Part shown: piece by piece, positions 35,717 to 44,826 of the stretch
How positions within the stretch are numbered: position 1 is the stretch's first letter
How the letters are laid out: every line of letters starts with the position of its first letter
NCBI RefSeq assembly: GCF_000758685.1
Contig: NZ_CP009286.1
Span: 836,501-900,500, forward strand
From: Paenibacillus stellifer
Lineage (GTDB): Bacteria; Bacillota; Bacilli; Paenibacillales; Paenibacillaceae
Direction: 5' to 3'
Length of the DNA stretch: 64,000 bases
The notes under the pieces: generated by a model
What the model was told of the DNA's origin: nothing
What the model saw: the letters and a program-made list of their open reading frames with translations, nothing else
Databases searched by the model: none
Program-made: the position numbers and the translations under genes

Positions 35717-37123
35717 ATGGGGAAATACAAGTACAATGATAAAGAGAAGGAAATTAATAAAGTTCTTAAATTAAATCAGATGCTGTCCAATGAAATAGAA
35801 ACCGAAATGCGGCCCTCCCGTGAAGCCGCAGATTCCGCAATCCGTTCTGGCGAGAGTTTGTTAAAATTATTAGGTTATGGCGCAGAAGTAGAAGCTATGA
35901 ATAAGAGCATTAAGCAGGATGATAAACATTTGCCATATCGCAAGCCCGTATTGCGAGAATGGGATGAGATTGTCGAAGAGGCTAATCATGCGATCAACGA
36001 CGATGTTGAATTGGAGGATATTCTATCGGCACAGGAATTCCGAATCGCTTACGATGATTTAGAGCGAATTAATTCGGAGTTTGAACGCAAGGTCAAGCTT
36101 CGGAAAATGGATTTCCAGTTCTTACTGATCGCAACGGCATTACAAACCGTTCGCTGGATTTTGACTCCCGAACTAGGGGATAAAATAAACAAGGATGAAA
36201 GAATGTCTCACGACGACAAGCAGATAAAAGCTGAAGTAAAGCGACAGAACAAAGAGTTTAAACGAAAGCATCTTAAATCGGAAAATCAAGGAGGAACCTG
36301 GGAAGTCAATAGGAGCGAACGAAAAACTTGGATGGATATGGTGTTTAATTCCGTTCCATATGATGCAACCAAAGGTTCAAGAGACTTAGGAATAAATCTG
36401 GAGGGCGGGTATCACAGATACAAAACCTTAGGACATGATCCGATTCTAGGCTGGATTTTCGGTACGGCGAATATCATGACAGATACGATCACATTGAATT
36501 CCTTTGTTTCGTATCGAGTCAGAAATATGACAATCACGGATGAGATGATATCATTACCTACATTATTCGCTGAAGTGAAGGATGTCATCGATTACGATAT
36601 GCATTGTTTGCCGGCCGCCTTATTCGCTCAAGGCGTTCACTTGAAGTCGGATATGTATACAAAATTGGGGTTGCCTATTCCTATTTTGGGCGCGTTTTCG
36701 GAAAACCTGTCTGGAAAGTTGTATCGTGGTCAATACGATGCGCTCTGCTTGGCGAGAGATGCGAAAATCGTAGGAACTTCGGCCACGCTTGCTATTATAA
36801 TAAATATGATCATTGGTTTGGTTCATGGTATGTTTTATAATAAAGAAAAAGACGGAGAACGAGAATTTTTCGAGGCGAGAACAAGGAAAATATTGATGTA
36901 TTCCAATGTGATCGCATCTACCTGCAATGTAATTACAGTCTGCATCATTAACAATCCCAAGAAATTGGACATTGGCGGTTTGTTAGTTACGATTAGCAGA
37001 CTATTTACAGATGTTAGGTTCATAGCGAAACTAAAACAAGAATTTGTTCAAGCCAGCTTGGATGCCGGAATGCAGAGGGAACTGGCTGAGATCGAGGCCT
37101 TATTTTCCGAGCTGTCGGATTGA
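35717..37123 (+). CDS. Large G-[YF]-H-R-x4-G-H-D protein (module 1, gene 3)
   Basis: This 468-residue protein is not one I can name. Residues 1-150 are mainly helical and charged, with a hydrophobic helix at about 133-149. The motif GGYHRYKTLGHD is at about residues 230-241, followed by hydrophobic helices (241-262, 350-372 and 393-411) and an LPIPI segment near 319. The HR...GHD pattern loosely recalls the HRxxTHS motif of YdjM/DUF457 membrane hydrolases, a weak resemblance. The diverged homologue at 47327-48664 keeps the motif and the order of hydrophobic segments. It lies 21 bp after gene 2 and closes the operon. Membrane-linked hydrolase or effector is only a guess. Confidence 0.75.
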   Translation: MGKYKYNDKEKEINKVLKLNQMLSNEIETEMRPSREAADSAIRSGESLLKLLGYGAEVEAMNKSIKQDDKHLPYRKPVLREWDEIVEEANHAINDDVELEDILSAQEFRIAYDDLERINSEFERKVKLRKMDFQFLLIATALQTVRWILTPELGDKINKDERMSHDDKQIKAEVKRQNKEFKRKHLKSENQGGTWEVNRSERKTWMDMVFNSVPYDATKGSRDLGINLEGGYHRYKTLGHDPILGWIFGTANIMTDTITLNSFVSYRVRNMTITDEMISLPTLFAEVKDVIDYDMHCLPAALFAQGVHLKSDMYTKLGLPIPILGAFSENLSGKLYRGQYDALCLARDAKIVGTSATLAIIINMIIGLVHGMFYNKEKDGEREFFEARTRKILMYSNVIASTCNVITVCIINNPKKLDIGGLLVTISRLFTDVRFIAKLKQEFVQASLDAGMQRELAEIEALFSELSD

Positions 37124-37736
37124 GATTTACATATTATGCAGTCATTATCGAAGGGCTTCTCATGAGGTCAATGAACTTGCGGGAAGCTTATTATACCCTA
37201 AGGTCGGTGACCACATATTGACCACAAACTAATCGGAAACATAAGTATTTATAAGGGATTAATGCACGTCAATGGGTGCTCTCAGTGGTCAGAATAAACA
37301 AATTTAGATCCAAAAAACACATAAAACTGTTTATGTGTTATGGGCGGCATGATGTAGACAAACATTCACCATACACTGTGAATTTGTTCCTAGCAATTGA
37401 TTGATACAGCATTAACAGCTTTCTGGTTGGGGACGAATTGGGGACGAAAGCTGTCATTTAGTTCAAGACGGCAACCAAACAGAACCAAGTAAAAATGGAG
37501 AAAGCCTTATAAATCAAGGGTCTAGCCTGCCGCGGCAAATAGGAACCAAATAGCCTATGCTCCCGCATACGGTGCATACAGAATGTTGCTGCTTGCTTGA
37601 ATGTACGTCAAGCGTTGAAAATCAAGGGGTTTAAGCACATTAGCAATAGCCATAAGTATTGAGACCCTTGAGGATACAAAAAGATGACAGCTAATGACAG
37701 CTAAGTGAAATGTGGATATTTGGGGAGTGTCCTGTG
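37124..37736. other. 613-bp spacer with repeat B and short tandem repeats
   Basis: No gene is visible. It contains repeat B, a pair of TTGGGGACGAA units at about 37426-37447, and a tandem TGACAGCTAA at about 37684-37704. These short repeats, and the match of the repeat B core to a groEL 3' end, suggest an old integration junction. Confidence 0.4.
37206..37359. repeat. Degenerate direct repeat B with groEL-tail-like core
   Basis: This segment matches repeat A (27023-27162) in two blocks with similar spacing. Its core at about 37340-37357 reads ATGGGCGGCATGATGTAG, which encodes MGGMM-stop, the usual end of GroEL. The 3' ends of conserved genes are common integration sites, so this may be an attachment-site relic. 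Confidence 0.4.
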
Positions 37737-38492
37737 CTATACTATTTTTTCCAAGTCGTGGCCAATTTTCTCGAATTTCCTGTACTCATGCGGGATATTC
37801 AACGAATCCAAATATAAATGTAAAATTTCATTATCGCAAAATAATATGTCAGCTGTGCCGATATGAATATCAATTTTTAGTTTGCTGCGAATTTTTTCCG
37901 CATTTTGCCGTACCAAGCATAAAATATTGTTTTCCTCCAAATACCATTCTTCTCTCATCATATCTTCGTATAACTTGATGACTTTTTCCGGTGCTACTCC
38001 CACAGTGCGGTATTCTTTGAGGTAGAGATGGTGATAGGTTCCTGCGTAAGGGGTTACGGAACCAAACAGCTCGGGGTGCTTAATTGCATAATAAAATGCC
38101 ATGTTGCCGCCCATCGAAAACCCCGACAGCATTCTGTTCTCACGGGTTGTGTCTGTTCTGTACTGACCGTCGATATGGGGAATCAGTTCCTTAATAAGGA
38201 TGGATTCAATTTGCAATAAGGCATCGAAATAATTGTCTTCCGACGAAATAGCGTTGACAAAAACAGTAATGGCTCGTCTGTTTTTACAGACCTTTTCCAG
38301 CGGCCATATCTCGGAAGATTCGTTGCCCGTCCATCCGTGAATGTGGTACGCAACCGGATATTTTTCGCCGCAGTCTTTGTACCCAGGCGGAAGGTAAATA
38401 TTATAGCCTATTTCGTGGTTTAATACTTGGCTATAAAATATTTTATGAGTAACATATTGAGGTGATTCTGCTGGTGGGTTTACAAAGTTCAT
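37737..38492 (-). CDS. Esterase D/feruloyl esterase-like alpha/beta hydrolase
   Basis: This 251-residue protein belongs to the PF00756-type esterases. The nucleophile elbow GFSMGG is at about residues 120-125, an early HIHGWTG oxyanion-type segment near 50, and a late GHD near 244 supplies the histidine. No signal peptide is seen, so it is probably cytoplasmic; substrates could be acylated sugars or small esters. It runs against its neighbours and stands alone between the first module and IS remnants. Confidence 0.85.
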   Translation of the reverse strand: MNFVNPPAESPQYVTHKIFYSQVLNHEIGYNIYLPPGYKDCGEKYPVAYHIHGWTGNESSEIWPLEKVCKNRRAITVFVNAISSEDNYFDALLQIESILIKELIPHIDGQYRTDTTRENRMLSGFSMGGNMAFYYAIKHPELFGSVTPYAGTYHHLYLKEYRTVGVAPEKVIKLYEDMMREEWYLEENNILCLVRQNAEKIRSKLKIDIHIGTADILFCDNEILHLYLDSLNIPHEYRKFEKIGHDLEKIV

Positions 38493-38922
38493 TCAACACT
38501 CCTCCGATGCCGGCTACTATAAATATTCCTATAATTTGATTATATTACTAGACAGACAGTATTCAAGTATAAGATAGACGGACTCATCTCCTATCTCGAA
38601 GAGAAAATGATTTACATTTTTGGCTATCGACAACCGAGGCGATATTTATTGATCAAACTCCACTTCTGCGGCGGAATTTTTTTCTTAAGGCGCGGCTTCC
38701 TCAAGCTCGGGAGATTCATATAACCTCATCGGTAATATCTACCCAGGGCATGTGGAGTGTTGCTCACTGTTAGTGAAAAATTAATATGCAAGATGCAAAG
38801 GTGTCTAGCCCCCTCATTTCGAGAGGGCTTGTTTATGTGAGAGGTGAAAAATGATTATTTGGTGCATTATTCAGCAAGCCCTGTGTAGCATTATAAATGG
38901 ATAGTGTAGAACCGCAAAACCT
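38493..38922. other. Spacer upstream of the esterase
   Basis: About 430 bp without a gene. A short imperfect hairpin at about 38807-38830 (GCCCCCTC with GAGAGGGC) is followed by a T-rich run and could be an old terminator of the lost element whose tail follows. Confidence 0.35.
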
Positions 38923-39114
38923 ATGGCAACGCAAAATAAAAGTGAAACTAAAGGAACAAGGATTCGTCGTGTCCAGGCGCCGTATCGGGCGAATCTGATT
39001 CAAGCCGCAAAGAGAAAGGCACGGGACTACCGTAATGTCCAAAATTTGATCGCGATGGTGTATATGACGGCGAACAAGCTTAGACTCTCAACGCTCGCAG
39101 CTCGTCGAGAGTAG
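38923..39114 (+). pseudogene. C-terminal remnant of an ISL3-family transposase
   Basis: The segment ANLIQAAKRKARDYRNVQNL and the following AMVYMTANKL match the conserved end of ISL3-type transposases (usually ...QAAKRKARGYR... then a MIYLxAGKL-like tail). Only about 60 codons remain and nothing upstream continues the frame as a transposase. The intact family is about 400 residues, so this is a relic. Confidence 0.55.
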
Positions 39115-39442
39115 TCACCTTCCCTTTATATCAGGGGTTAGGAATCTATTGAAATAGACAAATCTATGCTCCTATTCTTGCTAGCTTACCCATCCGGTAG
39201 AGCGAAGAGTCTCTTTATTACATAATTTTGGGGTTATTGAACTGTCGGAGCCATTGAGTGTTGCAGTACTAGTGCCTCTCCTTGCGCATTGTCCTTGAAA
39301 GAAAACACATGAAATATATACCAGGATGTAATGTATAGGTTTTAACCTATGATAACCATATCAACATACAATTATAAATATGATAACTTTGATGCTACTA
39401 TTTAAATAACGCTATTTTAATATTAAGTTGCAAACTACAGTA
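39115..39442. other. AT-rich spacer before the IS630 element
   Basis: About 330 bp, strongly AT-rich towards the right, with no open frame of note. I see nothing definite in it. Confidence 0.35.
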
Positions 39443-40581
39443 TATATAAGTTGAACTGAAAATCTTTATACCCGAAGAAGTAAACGGTCAATTACGGCTT
39501 GAGGAGTTCGGTTGATGCTTTTCATAAAAGCGGCCACATGGGAACGAATGACGTAGAACTTTTGGAAAAACACATTGTTCACGACATCGTGCTTTAGCCA
39601 TTTCCACAAACCTTCCGTGGGATTGAGTTCCGGGCTGTACTTGGGTAAATAGACCAACTGCAATCGGGCGTGCTCCTTGAGAAAAGGCTGAATTTCATCG
39701 GCATGATGAATGTGGGCATTATCCAGGACAACCACGACCTTGCCGGAATACGTCTGTAAAATGTCGGTCAAGAAGCGTTGGAACGCTTTCGCATCCAGTT
39801 TTTCTTCTTCCCGGTGAAGGGCATGGCCGGTTTCGTAATCGATCGCTGCAAACAGCTTGGCACCCTGATGCTGGCCATACGTCTTAATTTTTCGCTGTTG
39901 TCCTCTCGGAAACCAATTGTACTGTAAGGCTAGATAGGCCCGAATAGCCGATTCGTCTTCAAACAGCAGGTGATCCACTTTTCCTTGATCTAACTGGTCT
40001 TTGAGCTCAGGTAGCGTGACTTGGCGAAACTGCTCTTGCTCCTCTGGATTGGCCTTTGCCAAAGTATAGGTCGCCTTCGTGTAGCTGAAGCCAAGGCGGT
40101 TCAGCATTTTGGAGACGCCTTTGAGCGTGTAGTCTTCGCAATACTCCCGAAGAATCCAGGCACGAATGAGTTTTAACGTCCAGGTATACTTCGCTTCAAA
40201 GCCAACATCGACAGGGCGTTTCTCAGCGATGACTTGCTTCAGCCGTTCCTCTTGCTCATTCGAAAGTCGCTTGGAACCACCCGGATATTCACCCAATTCG
40301 AGACCTTGCAGTCCATTCTTACGGTAGTTCTTCCAGTATCCGCTGATGGCCGGAAAGGATCTGCCCAAAATATCGGCAATTTCGGTGAGGGTCCGGCCCT
40401 CTAGATGCAGCCTTATCGCCAAATATCTTTCATACATCCGGGTACTTTCTGTTTCCTTCATGGCTTCTGTCAGTTTTCCGATCTCTTGTTCTGTAGTCAT
40501 TTAAATCTCCACCTTTTCAGGTTCTTTCTTACCTTTTACCCGATTCTGGCGGTCCTTAATGTTACGAGTTCAATTTATATA
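39443..40581 (-). mobile_element. Intact IS630-family insertion sequence
   Basis: Inverted repeats TATATAAGTTGAACT (39443-39457) and AGTTCAATTTATATA (40567-40581) flank one intact transposase gene. The bases at both ends are TA, the IS630 target dinucleotide. The element ends about 96 bp before mosB, so it now forms part of that gene's upstream region. Confidence 0.85.
39466..40500 (-). CDS. IS630-family transposase
   Basis: This 344-residue protein has an N-terminal helix-turn-helix (TLTEIADILGRSFPAISGYW, about residues 35-54) and a DDE domain with FEDESAIRA (D near 200), VVLDNAHIHHA (D near 270) and the YSPELNPTEGLWKWLK motif carrying the last acidic residue. The frame is uninterrupted, whereas many IS630 elements use two frames. 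It reads away from mosB. Confidence 0.93.
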   Translation of the reverse strand: MTTEQEIGKLTEAMKETESTRMYERYLAIRLHLEGRTLTEIADILGRSFPAISGYWKNYRKNGLQGLELGEYPGGSKRLSNEQEERLKQVIAEKRPVDVGFEAKYTWTLKLIRAWILREYCEDYTLKGVSKMLNRLGFSYTKATYTLAKANPEEQEQFRQVTLPELKDQLDQGKVDHLLFEDESAIRAYLALQYNWFPRGQQRKIKTYGQHQGAKLFAAIDYETGHALHREEEKLDAKAFQRFLTDILQTYSGKVVVVLDNAHIHHADEIQPFLKEHARLQLVYLPKYSPELNPTEGLWKWLKHDVVNNVFFQKFYVIRSHVAAFMKSINRTPQAVIDRLLLRV

Positions 40582-40677
40582 AGAAGAATCTGGAGCAGGG
40601 GAGGGTTAGCCTACCTGAATGATTATTTTGGGGAAACGTTTTTGACATATAAATTTATACTTTAAGGAGGCCTTTCT

Positions 40678-41490
40678 ATGGCTAACACTATATCAGAACT
40701 CGAAGAGCTTTTGAAACAGAAGCATCTGTCCGATCCTGAGCTCCACGCGGCAGCGGAGAGTGCGGAAGACTATCGGATTCTGCCGGACGTATCGGTTGTA
40801 AAGATCGGCGGACAGAGCTTTTTTGATCGCGGTCGGTCGGCCGTTTTCCCGCTCGTTGATGAGATTGTCGCGGCTCGCAAGAATCACAAAATGATGATCG
40901 GAACAGGCGCAGGAACACGGGCCAGACACCTCTACTCGATTGCAGCAGGTCTCAACCTGCCTGCCGGTGTACTCTCACAACTGGGCGCCTCGGTCGCAAA
41001 TCAAAACGCCGAAATGCTTGGACAACTTCTTGCCAAATATGGCATTTCATCGGTCGGCGACGCCGGACTCTCTGCGGTTCCGCTATACCTGGCTGAAGTA
41101 AACGCAGTTGTCTTCAGCGGCATGCCCCCTTACGGTCTCTGGATACGGCCGGCTGCCGGAACTGTCATTCCGCCCTACCGTACTGATGCCGGTTGTTTCC
41201 TCGTAGCGGAACAGTTTGGCTGCAAGTCGATGATCTATGTAAAGGACGAAGACGGACTTTATACCGCCAATCCCAAAACAAACAAGGACGCAACCTTAAT
41301 CCCGAAGATCTCGGTTGCTGAGATGAAGGCGGAGGGACTACAGGATTCTATCCTTGAGTTCCCTGTGCTTGACCTGCTCAAAGAAGCTCGCCATGTTCGC
41401 CAAGTGCAGATCGTGAACGGCCTTGTTCCTGGTAACCTGACGCGTGCGTTAGCTGGCGAGCACGTCGGAACCATTATTACTGCAGATTAA
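40678..41490 (+). CDS. mosB: Molybdenum storage protein subunit beta (MosB)
   Basis: This 270-residue amino-acid-kinase-fold protein closely follows the Azotobacter vinelandii MoSto beta subunit as I remember it. It shares VVKIGGQSFFDRG near residue 40, GTGAGTRARHLYSIAAGLNL near 80, the VVFSGMPPYGLW segment and the C-terminal end EHVGTIIT. MoSto is an alpha3-beta3 cage that uses ATP to pack molybdate as polyoxomolybdate clusters, mainly in nitrogen fixers. ATG 40678 has AAGGAGG upstream. It precedes mosA by 14 bp. The IS630 element ends just upstream and may have changed its promoter. Confidence 0.9.
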   Translation: MANTISELEELLKQKHLSDPELHAAAESAEDYRILPDVSVVKIGGQSFFDRGRSAVFPLVDEIVAARKNHKMMIGTGAGTRARHLYSIAAGLNLPAGVLSQLGASVANQNAEMLGQLLAKYGISSVGDAGLSAVPLYLAEVNAVVFSGMPPYGLWIRPAAGTVIPPYRTDAGCFLVAEQFGCKSMIYVKDEDGLYTANPKTNKDATLIPKISVAEMKAEGLQDSILEFPVLDLLKEARHVRQVQIVNGLVPGNLTRALAGEHVGTIITAD

Positions 41491-41504
41491 GGAGGGGACT
41501 ATAA

Positions 41505-42338
41505 ATGACAAACACATCTAACAATATTAAACACGTTACATCTGCGCTTGCCAGTCAGACGCTGCTCGATGGCACACTCACAAGCCCTGTCGCGAGTGTA
41601 CCCCCGGTCAAGCTTCTTCCTTGGCTGCAGGTCATTAAGCTCGGCGGGCGATCCATCTTTGACCGTGGTCAGGAAGCCATTCTTCCCATTGTGGAGGAGA
41701 TTCGGAAAATCCTTCCGGAACATCGTCTGCTCATTCTCACGGGGGCTGGTATCCGCGCCCGTCATATTTACGGTGTCGGTCTTGATCTCGGTCTTCCGGT
41801 TGGTTCGCTGGCTCCTCTCGCCGCCTGCGAAGCGGGTCAAAACGGTCATATCCTGGCAGAGCTGCTCGCGCAGGACTTCGTTTCCTACGTCGAGAAACCC
41901 ACGATCTCCAACCAACTGGCCAACCACCTTGCCAATGCTCCTACAGTCGTGGGCAGCGCCTTCCCGCCTTACCACAACCATGAGTTTCCAACCTCCCGCT
42001 TACCGATACACCAGTCGGACACCGGTGCATTCCTCGTTGCGGATGCGCTTGGGGCAGCCGGTCTTACGATTGTCGAGGATGTGGATGGGGTCTACAGTTC
42101 CGACCCCAATGGCCCTGAAGGACAGGACGCGAAGCTTATTGACGAAATAACATATGACGAACTCGCGAAACAAACAGGCACATTGCCGGTCGACCGTACT
42201 CTTCTTGAAGTCATGGCTAACGCACGCCACATTCAGAAAGTGCAAATCGTTAACGGACTGGTACCGGGCCGACTCACGGCAGCTCTGCGTGGACAGCATG
42301 TAGGTACGATTATACGTACCGGTGCAGCGCGCCCATAA
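41505..42338 (+). CDS. mosA: Molybdenum storage protein subunit alpha (MosA)
   Basis: This 277-residue paralogue of the previous protein matches the MoSto alpha subunit, with [15 protein letters not shown] at the N-terminus, [19 protein letters not shown] near residue 42, and the [15 protein letters not shown] segment that alpha carries around the metal-binding cavity. It pairs with MosB in the hexameric storage cage. ATG 41505 follows AAGGAGG at 14 bp from mosB, and a strong terminator follows, so the two form a complete bicistronic unit. Most known MoSto genes are proteobacterial, so horizontal transfer is likely. Confidence 0.9.
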   Translation: MTNTSNNIKHVTSALASQTLLDGTLTSPVASVPPVKLLPWLQVIKLGGRSIFDRGQEAILPIVEEIRKILPEHRLLILTGAGIRARHIYGVGLDLGLPVGSLAPLAACEAGQNGHILAELLAQDFVSYVEKPTISNQLANHLANAPTVVGSAFPPYHNHEFPTSRLPIHQSDTGAFLVADALGAAGLTIVEDVDGVYSSDPNGPEGQDAKLIDEITYDELAKQTGTLPVDRTLLEVMANARHIQKVQIVNGLVPGRLTAALRGQHVGTIIRTGAARP

Positions 42339-42362
42339 GAACTGAACAACTAAGTCCAACGA

Positions 42363-42396
42363 GGCGTTATAGCGGGAAACCGCTATGACGCCTTTT
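42363..42396 (+). terminator. Rho-independent terminator of mosBA
   Basis: GGCGTTATAGCGG (42363-42375) pairs with CCGCTATGACGCC (42380-42392) around a GAAA loop, followed by TTTT. It lies 24 bp after mosA and faces the LysR gene, which is read from the other strand. Confidence 0.88.
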
Positions 42397-42571
42397 AGGT
42401 CAGCAGTAACATTAGGGCTTACAGCTCGCTAGTATGAAAGCAACAGCTGTTAAATAATCCGGATCAGTTATGTTAGCTGCATAAATCACGTTGTAAGGAC
42501 TCGATTAAAGTTGAAAGTCCTTGTGGATTTTTACGTAAACGAAGCGTAATAAATCTGCAAGGTTTTTTGAT

Positions 42572-43453
42572 TCATATTTGGTGGCAAATTCTAATAAAAT
42601 CCTGTATTGCGTCTGTAAAAAATTTGTTTTTATGATATACAATTGCTAACTTCCTGTTTTGTTCTAATCCTTCTACTTTTAGTTCTTTTAACTCTCCAGA
42701 AGCAATATACTCCTTTACTATTTGAAAGGGCAGTACAGTAATACCAAACTTGTTTTTTGTAGCATTAATTAAGGCTACTGCACTGGTACTTTCCCAATAT
42801 GGACTAATAAATAACCCCAGTTGACTCATTTTGGATTCAAATAAATCCCTGACGCCAGTTCCCTTTTCCCGCAGTAAGAGAGGCTCATTAGCAATATCGT
42901 TTGCAGTAATAACTTTTTTCTCAAATAGATGATATTCGGGATCAGCCACAATCACAATTTTGTCATCATAAAAGATGTCTTGAATCAAGTCAGATGGATT
43001 ATCCAATTCTTCAATAACAGCAAGATCCAACTCGTTTTTTCTAAGCATATTCGTAATAACAGAAGATTTATTTACGACTACCTTGATCTCAGAACTTGGA
43101 TTTAATATCTTAAATTGTTCGATACATGTATTTATTAAGACTGTTCCGGCAGTATAATTGGCCCCTATAAACAGTTTTTTCTTAATTGAGTCCTCTCGAA
43201 GACTCTCCTCCATACCATCAATAAGCTTAATGATATGGTTAGCGTATTGATATAATTTCTCTCCCGTTGAAGTAGGGTATAGCTTTCGAGATAAACGTTC
43301 AAACAGAACAACTTTATACATGGATTCAAGTTCGTGGATGGCTTGGCTTACTGTCGGCTGTGATATAAACAATTTTCTCCCGGCAACAGTCATGCTTCTT
43401 TCGTCATATACGGTCACAAATATTTTTAAATGTCGAATTGTTATCTCACTCAA
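42572..43453 (-). CDS. LysR-family transcriptional regulator
   Basis: This 293-residue protein has an N-terminal LysR winged helix (FVTVYDERSMTVAGRKLFIS then QPTVSQAIHELES) and a C-terminal periplasmic-binding-type effector domain from about residue 90. The start is a TTG at 43453 with GAAGGGAG upstream. It converges on mosA, so shared expression is not expected from the layout. Whether it senses molybdate or a sulfur compound cannot be told. It follows the DUF1413-like gene on the same strand by 21 bp. Confidence 0.92.
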   Translation of the reverse strand: MSEITIRHLKIFVTVYDERSMTVAGRKLFISQPTVSQAIHELESMYKVVLFERLSRKLYPTSTGEKLYQYANHIIKLIDGMEESLREDSIKKKLFIGANYTAGTVLINTCIEQFKILNPSSEIKVVVNKSSVITNMLRKNELDLAVIEELDNPSDLIQDIFYDDKIVIVADPEYHLFEKKVITANDIANEPLLLREKGTGVRDLFESKMSQLGLFISPYWESTSAVALINATKNKFGITVLPFQIVKEYIASGELKELKVEGLEQNRKLAIVYHKNKFFTDAIQDFIRICHQI

Positions 43454-43474
43454 CTCCCTTCTTAACCGATTCTT

Positions 43475-43825
43475 CTATAAAATAGTAGTCTTTCCTTTGG
43501 CGGCCAGATAAATATCGAATTTTGAATCGTTTCGAACTTTATTTGCGAGCTGCTTGGCTAAAGTCATCTTGACATTTCTCGTGAAAGTAAGCCATATGTC
43601 AGGTAATAAATCAGATACAATGAACATATCTCCGATCTTAACTTTTTGCATATCCTTTAACATTTCAGATATTAGATTGCTAATAGAGGTGGTATTACCT
43701 CTTCGATCAGCATAAAGCATTACACAGTAATGTTGAAAAGAAGATAATGAAAAACCAAGTTCTCCTGCCATATCAGTCAGCATATCAAAATCTTCATCCG
43801 AATAGTTACTATAAATTCTTCTCAT
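43475..43825 (-). CDS. DUF1413-like small protein
   Basis: This 116-residue protein ends in a DUF1413-type segment (VKIGDMFIVSDLLPDIW followed by MTLAKQLANKVRN). The N-terminal half (YSDEDFDMLTDMAGELGFSL) looks like a short ribbon-helix-helix-type domain, as found with these proteins on mobile DNA. ATG 43825 has GGAGGAC at good spacing. It is usually encoded by mobile elements, in keeping with the recombinase remnant just upstream. No function is established. Confidence 0.6.
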   Translation of the reverse strand: MRRIYSNYSDEDFDMLTDMAGELGFSLSSFQHYCVMLYADRRGNTTSISNLISEMLKDMQKVKIGDMFIVSDLLPDIWLTFTRNVKMTLAKQLANKVRNDSKFDIYLAAKGKTTIL

Positions 43826-43918
43826 AATGTGTCCTCCGATAGGGTTTGGTGCTACTGTATTTTAGTTATAAAGTAGAATCTATTGTTATTTGCGTCAACC
43901 ACATTGTTTACTTTATCG

Positions 43919-44074
43919 TTATCCCTCCACGTCCACCGTCACACCGGACTTGAACTCTACCAAATACCTATCCTCATGGACCGTAACCTTTTCAATCAGC
44001 CGCCTGACAAGCTGCTCGTTGTATTCGGTGATGGTGGTGGGCTGGCCCCTTATTGACCGTCTTTGTATTCGCAT
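43919..44074 (-). pseudogene. C-terminal remnant of a large serine recombinase
   Basis: The minus strand reads SIRGQPTTITEYNEQLVRRL followed by IEKVTVHEDRYLVEF and KSGVTVDVEG-stop, the standard end of resolvase/invertase-type large serine recombinases from conjugative elements. Only about 50 codons remain. It points to an integrated element that has been lost or rearranged. Confidence 0.75.
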
Positions 44075-44283
44075 GGAATCTTCATTTCAGAAACTTATCA
44101 AATCTAAAATCATTAGTTGAACCTATCTATGAAAATAGAACTGATTAAGAGAAAATGACATACCGAAAAGAACAAAATATAAATGATTAAAATCATTACG
44201 AAGAACATATGTTTCCTGACATATATATGCCCAGCCATTAATTTATACTTCAAGAGAACAGCAGTTGAGAGGAGATGTTTTCA

Positions 44284-44826
44284 TTGCAAACAGTTGAGCT
44301 GACTGAGGAAATTCTTAAATCTACAGGCTGGGCGTACCAATTTGATTTGTCTGTTTTAGCCAACTCTAATGAAGATACCATTAACGAGCATACTACAAAT
44401 GTATATTTATCAGCACTCCAAGCTCTATCCAAGCAGAAATCCAAAAAATTATTAATAGGTCCGTTTTACTTTTGGATTTGCCAGAAAAGGATTTTAGGAG
44501 ACAATAATCGATTTGTAGATGGTTTTGCGTTAATTGTGACCCCTTTCTATCAAGAGGTTGTTGGTAGAGATGTGGATCCGATTGTTGAGACAATGTGGAA
44601 GCATAAAGGATATATTCGAATGGAATCTGCAATCCCGATATTAGAAGGTGCCGTTCCTCTTTGTGTTTTTGAAGATGGCCAAGCAATTCCTATTGAATTG
44701 GATGCAGCATTGCTGGCCAGGTTGAACGATACATTTGAAGAACATCAATATATGCTTTCGCTGGTGAATCCGGGAATGACGTTAAGATCTAATCCTTACG
44801 TGGAATTCTATAGAAGGAGCAGATGA
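44284..44826 (+). CDS. Hypothetical protein upstream of a PD-(D/E)xK gene
   Basis: This protein of about 180 residues has no recognised domain. It has a mixed alpha/beta pattern and ends ...VEFYRRSR. TTG 44284 is the preferred start because GAGAGGAG stands about 9 bp upstream; ATG 44275 would sit directly on that site. Its stop overlaps the start of the nuclease-like gene, so the two are coupled and may act together. Confidence 0.6.
   Translation: MQTVELTEEILKSTGWAYQFDLSVLANSNEDTINEHTTNVYLSALQALSKQKSKKLLIGPFYFWICQKRILGDNNRFVDGFALIVTPFYQEVVGRDVDPIVETMWKHKGYIRMESAIPILEGAVPLCVFEDGQAIPIELDAALLARLNDTFEEHQYMLSLVNPGMTLRSNPYVEFYRRSR

Noticed and set aside
37199..37230. Tyrosine integrase C-terminus on the minus strand near both repeats A and B
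   Set aside because: A CGQxV-like tail can be read in both, but the space to the groEL-like core is too small for an integrase gene and nothing upstream continues the frame.
40630..40660. TTGACA near 40630 as the mosB -35 box
   Set aside because: The -10 position at 17 bp would fall on the ribosome binding site, leaving no room for a leader.
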